In this document: positions 53,163 to 62,499 of the stretch, piece after piece | Layout of the letters: each line of letters opens with the position of its first letter | How positions within the stretch are numbered: the stretch's first letter is position 1 | From: Liopterus haemorrhoidalis | Taxonomy: Eukaryota > Arthropoda > Insecta > Coleoptera > Dytiscidae | DNA length: 64,000 nucleotides | Direction: 5' to 3' | NCBI GenBank assembly: GCA_963971575.1 | Contig: OZ020623.1 | Coordinates: 11,596,980 to 11,660,979, forward strand | Translations under genes and position numbers: made by a program | Notes under the pieces: generated by a model | What the model saw: the letters and a program-made list of their open reading frames with translations, nothing else | What the model was told of the DNA's origin: nothing | The model's database searches: none

Positions 53163-53733
53163 CTACAAGTTCCATTCAACATGGTGACGACCGAGACAGC
53201 ATATATATATAGTAAATTGTATAGTCACCCACGTGACAATATGTAATGTGATAAAAGCCAAAAATTTACAGTAGTGTTTTAGAGCAACGATATGCCAAAT
53301 AAGGTGAAACATGTTATTTATTTCTAAACTGACAGCAAATGCTGCAGCGAAAGTTATACGGATCGGATTCGAATCCTGGATATGCGGATGTGGTTCGGAT
53401 GCGGATACAGAAAACCGTATCCACGCAGGGCTCCAGTTATCAGACCTGTTCAACATAGCTTGTGAAATACGTTTCGTAAGCCCAACTCGTATTTGTAAGC
53501 CGGTTAGCACAGATGGTACGTCTACATTATCAGCGCCAGCGCGATTTTTTTTATCCAGACCTCCATCAGTAGGTTTGCAGTTGACATGCCACGTGGCCAT
53601 AGAACAACAGTATGTCAACATTTATTCAGCTTTACCAGTTAGCAAAGCTAACTGTCCTAGTATGGACTCAGCTTTAAGATGTACATGCAAGTCACAGTAT
53701 AAGATTTTCTTTGTTATCCCTACGAGATCCTGA
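53163..53733. other. Less AT-rich island with overlapping antisense ORFs
   Basis: A 152-codon frame on the minus strand (53163-53621) overlaps a 140-codon frame on the plus strand (53311-53733). Neither resembles a protein family I know. Local GC is visibly higher at 53330-53660. It includes GGATTCGAATCC, which is B-box-like, but no A box at suitable distance. It may be a decayed transposon or a real exon. Confidence 0.3.
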
Positions 53734-54488
53734 AAATATATTCTTTATTTTTGAATCACTTTCCTTGTACCTGTAAGTTTATGTAGCAATTTTTTTCTTA
53801 AAAGAACTTTGTAATAAAGAGGAAAATAATGCTTTTATCAGAATCTCCAATACCACGTTTGTAATTCTTTAATAATAGATAATTTATCAAAAACTTCCCA
53901 CATAAATTCTTACTCAAACATAAGCCCTTTATATACGAGGCCAGTGATCGCTTTTCTACATCAATAAATTAATGATTTACTCGCAAGATTACAACAATAA
54001 TTATATCATTTTTTACCCATGCAAGCGCTAAAACATTTGTACATCCCTTTTAACCACTAGAGAGAGTATTGGAGCGGGCCCCTTATACGTTACTGCATCG
54101 TACCATTTTGTTATTAACTAGGTAGCGAGCCTGTGATATAATATGAAGTCTGATCTCAAACTTAAGTGAGATTCCTCACTAAATGAGTTCGGGTACTAGG
54201 CGTGAATTTTATTATGTTCACCAGGGTTCATCATGATGAACCCTGGTTCATTTTGAACAATAAAACACATTTTGAACAATAAAATTTATAAAATAATAAA
54301 GTTATGTTTTAAAATGTATGGCTTCTTTTCTTCTATTATCTGAATTCTAAAATATTTTAACTGTAATGAACTCTTTAAAATTTCTAACAATGCTACCAGT
54401 TCTCAGAATGCATTTCAACACAACAGGAAATTTTCGAAAGTCTTAGAGTAGATATCTGGTGATGTTAAACGAGTCTTTACAGTATGAA
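53734..54488. other. Stretch with one perfect palindrome
   Basis: No gene supported. A 28-bp perfect palindrome lies at 54220-54247 (half-site ACCAGGGTTCATCA). Confidence 0.5.
54220..54247. repeat. 28-bp perfect palindrome
   Basis: Half-site ACCAGGGTTCATCA repeated inverted with no spacer; followed by two copies of TTTTGAACAATAAAA. Confidence 0.85.
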
Positions 54489-54722
54489 TGTGGATTCAAC
54501 TCCTGCCTATATCAAATAATTTGTGTAAAAAATGTGTACAGGTTCAGCTTAGCCGTTCGCAATTGGCTATAAACTGTAGGTGCTTTTCTGTTCAGGCTAA
54601 AAATTGAGCTTAATACTGACCATATTCCTCTTGAATGTACACAGATTGAAAATATGGTCACGAAACCTTGAGACAGGAAGGTTACGCTTACCTCGAGCTG
54701 TTGCGGCAAAATAATGACGACC
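54489..54722 (+). mobile_element. SINE-like repeat, copy 2
   Basis: From GATTCAACTCCTGCC (B-box-like) to 'AATAATGACGACC'; same family as 19608-19850, with shared landmarks 'TCAAATAATTTGTGTAAAAA' and 'ATATGGTCACGAAACC'. Confidence 0.45.
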
Positions 54723-55797
54723 ATACCAAAATTATTTCTGCAAGAATTGAATAACGAACCGAAACAAATAGGACAAATTCTGTATTTTTTAGGATAGAAG
54801 AACGGTGCAGATTTTCAGATATTGTTCACTATTACAAAAGCCTACCGTGTTTTATTGGTACTAGCTTGGAAATTATCATCAGCTCCACCATGATTAGAAA
54901 TGCTTCCCAATTAGGTGAATTTGTTGACGTTTTCGATGGATTGACTACTAATAAATAAAATATCTCGGCTATTAGTAACAACCCTCTAGATTTGAGTTTT
55001 TTTTTATGTTTATGATTAGACCAACTGCTACTGCTTCGCTAACGAGGATTTTGTTTTCTTATCATGTTTGAATGATGATGCTGAATAAAACTAGAGGTAG
55101 AACTTGGCCCTTCAGGCAGAGAACTTCTGGTTACCCCTGAGTAAAACTGACTTTAAAAATGGCATTCAATATAAATCTATTTATAGTAAAAAACATAGAT
55201 TTATTTTGATGAATAGGCATCTCAAAGAATGAATTTTCAATTTGAAATATCGACAAAGGAAAATTCTTTCCATTGTGTCTATTTTTCCATTTATTAGGAA
55301 TTTTCATTGTAACAACAATGAATAGAAAAGTAATTTTAAATATTATTTTGGACGTTAGTGTTCTAATTTTAAACAGTAACTTATTGCTTTTAATATCTTT
55401 CTTTGACAACAAGTACAAAATTGTAATTATTTCTATTGTAACATCTACTATCTTTGTTTCTTTCTCATTTTATCATTCTCTATCAATGTCCTCATTAATT
55501 TTCTTGGTTGAAAGTAATTAATCTTAATTTTAACTCTTACAAAGTAAATTAAGTTTATTTATTGATCGCAACAATAAACCAATGACATCTGTCTGAAAGT
55601 TTTTGTACTACATCAGATTTTGCTATGATTTGATTAATGAAGAAATATTAGACACCATCTGTTGAATAAGAATCACCAATACCTCAACATAATAATAATA
55701 ACACATATGATATACGAAATTGATTTGCTTTTTATATTTTTTGAACGTAATTGAAGAGCAACTACAAATAGGTTTTATATTCATCATAGTAGGTATA
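54723..55797. other. Stretch of 1 kb without recognised gene
   Basis: Two overlapping opposite frames at 55131-55521 are hydrophobic or low in complexity and are not called. Confidence 0.4.
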
Positions 55798-56854
55798 GTA
55801 TTTCCGAAATGAAATGGCCACTCTCACTTGCTGATTCCAATATTGACTGATAGTATAACCATTATACCTGTTGAGTTTATGGTTCTGTTAAAAATAGTTG
55901 CCAGGACCGTAATAAATAAAAATAAATAAAAATTAAAATAAACGTGTTTTCTTATATACTGTTTAGAATGAACTGTATATACTCACATGATATTCTTTCA
56001 CATTTTTATCAGGCTTAGGACTAGCTATATTTGAATTATAAATATAGGCATGTTTAAAAATCGTTTTGTTTTAATGTCTTTATAGTCTATATTAAATACT
56101 TCAAATTTGCACAAACAAAAATCGTTCTTTTTTTGAACTTGTCAATTTGTGGTAATTTAAAATTATTAAAATATTAATTATTATCACTATTATCATTGTT
56201 TATATCACTATCAAAGTTTGTGTCACTACCACTGTCATTTAAATTAATAATTATTGAAGATTTATTTGGTGAATTAATAAAAAATTAGTTTCAATTTTCT
56301 TTACTTGTTCTACACTTTTTTTCCATAAATCACTACTTATTACACTTGTTTCGTCTTTAATTAATTGTACTACAGTGTCACTTTCTGTCGGTGTGGTATT
56401 TTTCCGGTACACATTACCTTTTAATTGGCTCCATATTAGTTCCACAGGGTTTAAAACATTATAATATGGCGGTAGCCTTAAAATAGTAGCCACGTCCACA
56501 TTTTCGTACTCCAAATCACCTTGCACAGATTCACTATTTTCACTACAGAAATTAGGAATTTCTACAAAATCAAATGGTCGCCAAAGACCCATGTTGTTAA
56601 TGTATGCACGCTATGAACGTTGAAAATTAACTAACAAACAAGTAAAACAACCCCTAAAATTTAGAAACAATAGGATTTTAAATTTGGAAAATATCCTTAA
56701 TGGTTTTTCAGAAACTTCAATTGAACTAGTGTTACATCTATTCTATTTAAATTTAAAACTACCTTAATACCCCTCATATTAAGATTTCTGCCATAAACCC
56801 ACTACCGCTTTGTTAAGCTTCTTATCGAGAGTGGCCATTTCATTTTGGAAATAC
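55798..56854 (-). mobile_element. Tc1-like element, deletion derivative (1,057 bp)
   Basis: Ends GTATTTCC(G/A)AAATGAAATG with about 28 bp of TIR; TA at 55796-55797 and 56855-56856. Holds only the C-terminus of a transposase. Confidence 0.85.
56251..56592 (-). pseudogene. Tc1-like DDE transposase, C-terminal end
   Basis: 'VATILRLPPYYNVLNPVELI' then 'WSQLKGNVYRKNTTPTESD' is the terminal catalytic block of Tc1/IS630-type DDE transposases, with the third acidic residue being the Glu of NPVELIW. The domains with the first two Asp are absent. The Met start is chance and the residues before it do not belong to the family. Confidence 0.72.
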
Positions 56855-56999
56855 TATATGTTAGCTGATACCATAAATAGCCATATGGCAGCATCAGTGG
56901 AACAGCATTAAAAATATGAAGTGAAGTTATATGAGGTTAAGGATCTGAGATTCTTTTTGCGGGATTAACAGCAAGGAGTAAACGAACATCCCACGCCCT
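56855..56999. other. Short spacer
   Basis: No feature. Confidence 0.4.
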
Positions 57000-57648
57000 C
57001 GTATAGGTCAGTTTTGGTGGACCCATGGACACCTCCTTTCTGATACCTTTTTCCAATTAGTTAATGTGGATTCCACATGCATTCCAAAAAAGTATACCCA
57101 TCACCTTGCCGGCCGATTTCACCATCTTCGCATTCTTTGGAGCCGGATCGCCTCCAAAAACCTACTGTTTCGATTGTTCCATTGTCTCTGGAGTGTATTG
57201 GTGGATCCATGTTTCATGAACGGTTATGTATCGACGCAGAAACTCGGATTGCGACAGAAAAGCGCCATTGAATCGACCACACGATTGCATTTATTATCCG
57301 TGAGCAAACGCGACACTCATATTGCCGATATCTTTTTAATACCCATTTTTTTGCAAAATTGCAACCACTGAGCAATGTGATATGCCTGTGGCCTCAACAA
57401 GTTCGCGCACTTTGACTCGTCGATCACTCAAGACCATATCGTGGATTCTGTCAATCATTTATGGCGTAGTCACCTCAAGTGGACGTTCCGAATGATGTTC
57501 ATCACTTGTGGATGTACGACCACGATTAAACTCATTCACCAAATTTTAAATAGTTTTAAATGCTGAAGCAGATGTGCCATGAACTTCATCTAAATCGGCT
57601 TTGATTTCTTTCGTCTGATCGTTCGAAAATTCTTATACATCATTAACT
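57000..57648 (-). pseudogene. Mellifera-like mariner transposase, truncated and mutated
   Basis: Minus strand: 'TKEIKADLDEVHGTSASAFK', 'LVNEFNRGRTSTSDEHHSER', 'DRIHDMVLSDRRVKVRELVE', 'ATGISHCSVVAILQKN', a deletion, 'FLRRYITVHETWIHQYTPET' and 'KNAKMVKSAGKVMGILFWNA'. The first catalytic Asp is His (TVHETW). The 3' half with the other Asp is absent. The N-terminus is cut by the hAT at 57657. Confidence 0.75.
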
Positions 57649-57656
57649 CGCTAGAT

Positions 57657-58313
57657 CAGTGTTTTCCAATCTTTTTACTCTCGTGGCACATTTTCCAAAG
57701 AAGAAACATTTTGCGGCACACCTACGTAGTCATAGAAGAAGAAATTTATAACGCTAGTTTTTACCGACCGCCAACATATATAAGGAAGGTATTGTGATCA
57801 TATCGATTTTGACATTTAGAGATTTCGATAGATCTCCACGATTTGAGGTCCCTACATAACGTTTTGACTAATTTTAGCACGATGTCTGTCGGTCTGTCTG
57901 TCTGTCTGTCTATCTGTCTGTCGGTCTGTCTGTCGGTCTATCTGTCAATCCGTGCAGAGCAAATTCGGCTAATAGGATTTTTATAAAACTTCATATTTAA
58001 GCTTTTGACAACAATGGCACGAGTTGATCAACTTTAGGTAAAAATCGGTGAACTAGAAATGGGAGTTTACTCGTGTCGGTTTTAAGATTTTTGCGAATAT
58101 TTCACAACAGAGTAATATTTCGAAAAAAAATATTTGACAAAAGTTGCTATAAAAGCAATAACTAACAACTTTTATTTGAGACATTTTTGCAGCATAAATT
58201 CACCAAGTACTTTGTGATGGCGGTTGGTCCTGCGGTGGCCACAGCTGATTTTTTTTCTTTAAGATTCGTGGCACACTTGGGAAATATTGCGGCACACCCT
58301 TTGGGAAACACTG
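57657..58313. mobile_element. hAT MITE, 657 bp, perfect 8-bp TSD
   Basis: CAGTGTTTTCCAATC at the left, CAGTGTTTCCCAAAG inverted at the right; flanked by CGCTAGAT at 57649-57656 and 58314-58321. The middle (about 57755-58190) is a (TCTG)n repeat of family 2 joined to a segment of the 3553 repeat. Confidence 0.92.
57755..58190. repeat. (TCTG)n repeat family 2 inside a hAT
   Basis: Lead TTTTTACCGACCGCCAACA as at 29128, (TCTG)n at about 57886-57945, then a tail matching the reverse of 3830-3970. Confidence 0.65.
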
Positions 58314-58716
58314 CGCTAGATCATCTACCTACTGTTTTTTTTCCACTAATTTTTTGTGTAAAACTCTGCTTTGGATATAGTTTATACTGTATAAATAATT
58401 TAATCCGCACCTGATTATTGGAAAGTTCAATTTTTTGTTATTTTCACAAATTTTCAAAATGTTTTCATAGAGTTTTGCATGAAAATAAGCTCTCAAATTG
58501 TGATCGTGGATTTAATAAATTCTGTACAACATCCACAAAAAAAAAAAAAACCTAAAATGTGAACCGGGCACATATCACTAGTTAACAAGAGCGCGATGCG
58601 ACATTAGGTCACAGTTATTTTCAATTAAACCAGACAGACACACGTACATACACACGCGCATACATTCATATATAGATACAAAGAGGCATGCATATATACA
58701 TAAATACACATAGATA
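58314..58716. other. Stretch with (CA/TA) microsatellite
   Basis: No gene. Imperfect CACA/CATA repeats at 58632-58710. Confidence 0.5.
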
Positions 58717-59807
58717 CGAGGGTTACCTATGATGTTTTTACAAACGATCACTAGATGGCAATATTGAAATGTGTCATTACTATATCCGTAAAATTTGACA
58801 TTTGTTATTGTGAAATCAGTGACAGCTTATAAATTAACTGAGTAGTTTGTTGACAGTGAGCGTTTAAAAAAACAAGTTTGTGAAAAAATGTATATTACTC
58901 GTGAAGGTTTTCGTTCAATGATTTTTTACGATTTTAGTAAAGGTCTATCTCAACAACAATGCATAGATTCGGTTCATTCAACTTTTGGCAATGAAGCACC
59001 ATCAGACAAGACTGTTTACAATTGGTTTGCAGAATTTCGTAGTAGTTGTGCGTCCGTCAGTGATGAATCTCGTAAAGGTCGACCAAAATCGGTTGTGATA
59101 CAAGAAAACATTGATGCTATGCGCAAAATGACTGAAGAAGATCGTCATGTGACTTACCGTGAGATGGAGGTATCCTTTGGCATATCGCAGACTGCAATAC
59201 ATTTGATTATGCATGAACATTTAGCTGTGAAAAAGATCTGTTCCCGATGGATTCCGGATAATTTAACCGAAGCTCAAAAAAAGGCTCGTGTTGATTGGTG
59301 TAAGAGACTGCTAAAAAAAATCAACCTATGTACTGCAAAATCCGTATACAATATCGTTACAGGTGACGAAACTTGGATTTATTCATATGAACCGGAAATT
59401 AAGCAACAATCCACTGTTTGGGTCTTCCAAAATGAACCGAAACCTACAAAAGTTGTTCGTTCACGAAGCACTTCCAAGAATATGATCGCTTGTTTCTTCG
59501 GTTGTACTGGACATGTCGCAACCATTCTTTTAGAGCAGAATTTCCCAAACTGTGCTCCGCGATCTACTAGTGTTGCAAAAATCAGGAAAAACAACCAAAA
59601 ACATCGCATATTCTTCATCATGACAATGTAAGCTCCCACACAGCACGTCAAACAATTGATTATTTGAAGGAGAAAAACTTCGAATTAATGTCTCATTGCA
59701 AAAGTGTATAAATCTTAAATGTGAATATTTTGAAAAGCAATAAAACAGTTTGTTCCAAAAATTTTTTTCGTTCTTAGTTTTTGTAAAAACTTAAAAGGTA
59801 GCCCTCG
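58717..59807 (+). mobile_element. Mariner element, CGAGGG family, copy 2 (1,091 bp)
   Basis: Ends CGAGGGTTACC and, inverted, CGAGGGCTACCTTTT; TA at 58715-58716 and 59808-59809. About 190 bp shorter than copy 1 through an internal deletion. Confidence 0.93.
58888..59631 (+). pseudogene. Mariner transposase, C-terminally deleted
   Basis: Open for 247 codons from MYITREGFRSMIFYDFSKGL. Blocks: HTH 'SDKTVYNWFAEFRSSC', 'GRPKSVVIQENIDAM', second HTH 'VSFGISQTAIHLIMHEHL', 'SRWIPDNLTEAQKKARVDWC', 'IVTGDETWIYSYEPEIKQQS' (first Asp). After 'MIACFFGCTGHVATILLEQN' the frame slips near 59560-59600, so the second-Asp block is out of frame (59610-59640). Sequence from 'ELMSHC' jumps to the C-terminal 'CINLKC' region, deleting the third Asp. 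Confidence 0.88.
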
Positions 59808-59809
59808 TA

Positions 59810-60872
59810 GTAGGGATTAAGTACATATACTAGGGGTGATCAACTTCATCCTCATGAAATACAGCCTTTATTATATGCTTGTTAAATAAAATACTATTTT
59901 TCGTAAAGCATAAAATATATTAAAAACTAGAGGAAGTATCCGTGTTTCGCTACGAGATTTCACTATTTTGATTCCAAGACTGTAGAACATAACGCTGACA
60001 ACGCTAAAGTTAAATATATAAATCAGTAGGTATAGTAATATTAACTCTCCACCACTAGGCAGTGGAGAATAAACAACTAACTAGCAGAGCCATCTCTTGA
60101 AAAATACCACAACTCTCAATTCTCAATATATCTGTATTTCGGACTTCTGTTTACCCTGTGATAAATCTGTTATTATTAATCTTTGATGTATAGTGTTAAA
60201 TACATTATGATTCTACGTGAAATGGTCTAATTTATTATTCAAAAATAATTGATACATCAGTCCAATTTTTTCCCCGTCATACTCACACATCGAGCTATCG
60301 AGAAAAATCATATTCTCTTTATCATGATACACCCTGTATACATATACACATATGCACATACATACATACATACGTACACAAACTAACACAGATAGAGGTT
60401 CATTCAAATGCCAATGTATTTCGCTGTCAGCATGATGCAAGCCTTGGCTATTCACATAGCGTACCGAAATATCATATACCATATTTGGAATGGTTCAAAT
60501 ATGGCCTGGAATTTAGTTTGCGAGATTCAGGAAACGATGAAATAAATAAATGTATGGACATGTGTTAAAAACAAAACAAAATACTATTGTTTTATTTATG
60601 GATTTTTCATTTTTTGAATAAAAGTTTCTCGCTATTACATGAAATAGTGACTGAACAACAGATTTTTTAAACAAATAAAGGCCTGGATTTTAACAAAAAA
60701 AATGCTAGTAAATTTATTATTGTTTTTTATTTATTATTTCTCCGTATTTTACATGTTTTGATAAATGTGTTAATGAATAGCCCATTTGCAAAAGCAGATT
60801 TTTTTGGAGATCGAAAAATCTTTAGTCCCTCTATCACAAATTATGGTATAGTTAAGGAAAATAGAAAACATA
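59810..60872. other. Stretch of 1 kb without recognised gene
   Basis: Contains a (CATA)n run near 60338-60378; no gene supported. Confidence 0.4.
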
Positions 60873-61653
60873 GGGCCATGTTCATAATCTTTTACTAAAT
60901 ATTGCGATTAAGCGTTACTTGTTAAAATAAGCAAGTACGATACTATCGTTAGTAGTGTTCATAATCACAATACTAAGATATTTTAACTAATATCGATGTA
61001 AATTTGACAACGTTGCTGTTGGCATTAGAAAGAGATAGACATATGCACTGTTCAACATGTTAAAAGAGATGGAAGGCGTGTTACTAGCTTGTATTATCGC
61101 GGTATAAACAAAAATATAATGTTAACTAATTATTCATGTTATTAACTACTTACCTATATCTTGTTGATATGAACCTTTCGCAAAATAACGTAAAGCAATA
61201 CATATTTGGAGTTCAGTAGAAATACTTCCACCTTTTGAAGATACCGGTTTTATATCGTCATGTAAGATTTCAATTAATGTTCGAACTCTGTCTTTTGAAA
61301 ATCTATAATTTTTTTTTAAATCTTCTTCACTTAATATTTCTAATACATTTTTTCTTGTACTACAAAATTTTCTTGGCAATTGTGCCCGTAATTCACGAAT
61401 TTCACGAACATCACGCAAATCTCTCATATACTTGATTAAAGTCAATCAGTATTATGAACACAATTGCTATTTTAATGTATTTAATACAGCCTCTCCGCAC
61501 TTCTAAATCTGTACTACTAAATTACAATTTACTAAGCAGTACTAAGTACTACTAACAATAATTCTGTATTATGAACACCCATTTTTAGTAACGCTTAGTA
61601 TACTTGTCTTAGTAGTGCTACTAAGATTTAGTAAAACATTATGAACATGGCCC
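60873..61653 (-). mobile_element. PIF/Harbinger deletion derivative (781 bp)
   Basis: 28-bp TIRs GGGCCATGTTCATAATCTTT at 60873-60900, inverted at 61626-61653 with one mismatch; 3-bp duplication ATA at 60870-60872 and 61654-61656. Retains exon 1 of the transposase. Confidence 0.9.
61146..61445 (-). pseudogene. Harbinger (HARBI1-like) transposase exon 1
   Basis: 'EDLKKNYRFSKDRVRTLIEI' then 'LHDDIKPVSSKGGSISTELQ' and 'ICIALRYFAKGSYQQDIG' correspond to the N-terminal helical/HTH region of Harbinger nucleases ('RF...V..L...L..L......G..IS...Q...ALR..A.GS.Q...G'). Directly after DIG the sequence is AG|GTAAGT, an ideal 5' splice site, so this is an intact first exon whose partner exons were deleted. 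No frame defects. Confidence 0.8.
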
Positions 61654-61807
61654 ATAACTTTTTGGATATAGCCATTTCACCAATGAACTATTCACTTATT
61701 CTCCATCACCAGGTACAAGCTACAATTTTAAGCATTTCTTTCCATCTAAATGATTTTCTACATCTTGTTTGAAATTTCTCTTGACTAATCAGTTAAATTT
61801 GTTCCAG

Positions 61808-61949
61808 GAGGAGAGATTTCCTCCAGCACCAGACGTGACTCGACGTCTGGGAACACCGTCACTACAAACCAAACCGGAGGTTACATTCTACCGGAGTAAT
61901 TCGACTCCGGGAACAAGTAATAGTAGTAGCAGTGGATCAGCTTCCTCCA
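61808..61949 (+). CDS. Putative internal exon of a host gene (142 nt)
   Basis: Frame: EERFPPAPDVTRRLGTPSLQ, TKPEVTFYRSNSTPGTSNSS and a Ser-rich tail. Bounded by an acceptor (TTAAATTTGTTCCAG|GAG) and a donor (TCCA|GTGAGT); phase 0 in, phase 1 out. Much less AT-rich than its surroundings and unlike any transposon protein. The Pro/Ser/Thr-rich content suggests a disordered linker of a larger protein. I do not recognise the gene. No other exon is visible, so the surrounding DNA may be its introns. Confidence 0.6.
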
Positions 61950-62196
61950 GTGAGTATTTCAAACTCTATGAACTAAAATTATCTTTGATCGATCAAAACA
62001 AATTCACTGGAAATTTGTCATTAGTTTACGTGGTTTGGTTAAAAATTCTCAGACCAATATCATAAAAATTTATTAATAAGAAATTATTTTTCATTAAAAT
62101 TATCACTTTTTAAATACCAGCGTCTTTTCCACTTCTAGAAACAAATTTTATAGATACTTTTGAACGAAGAATTTACGTCTTTAAAATCGTTTACAT

Positions 62197-62499
62197 CAGT
62201 GTTTCTAAACCTTTTATGGCCCGGGAACCCCCGAAATTATGTAAATATTGTCTGCGGCCCCCTATATTATGGTGTATTAAGATAATGAGATCAGAGTTTT
62301 TTTGAAAAGGCGACGTGTGAGCAAGTTGGGAAAAATTTAACTATAATTTATCCACAAAATTGAATGGTAGTATTGAAATTTTTCGAAAAAAAAAAAAAAA
62401 AACGAAAGTACAGGATATCAAGGACAATTTCGAATTTTTAAATGGGAACGTATGTCTAATTGGATATCTTTAGATAAAGCTTTTCAACATCTTTTACTT
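62197..62499. mobile_element. hAT remnant, 5' part
   Basis: CAGTGTTTCTAAACCTTTTA and about 300 bp alignable with 6869-7390. Truncated on the right by the LINE insertion whose tail starts at 62500. Confidence 0.75.

Noticed and set aside
53340..53352. B-box-like GGATTCGAATCC as a tRNA or SINE head
   Set aside because: The motif (near 53360) is itself a palindrome and no A box lies at suitable distance.
55131..55521. Small membrane-protein-like frame and its antisense frame
   Set aside because: The hydrophobic composition is expected from AT-rich DNA; both strands are open, and nothing matches a family.
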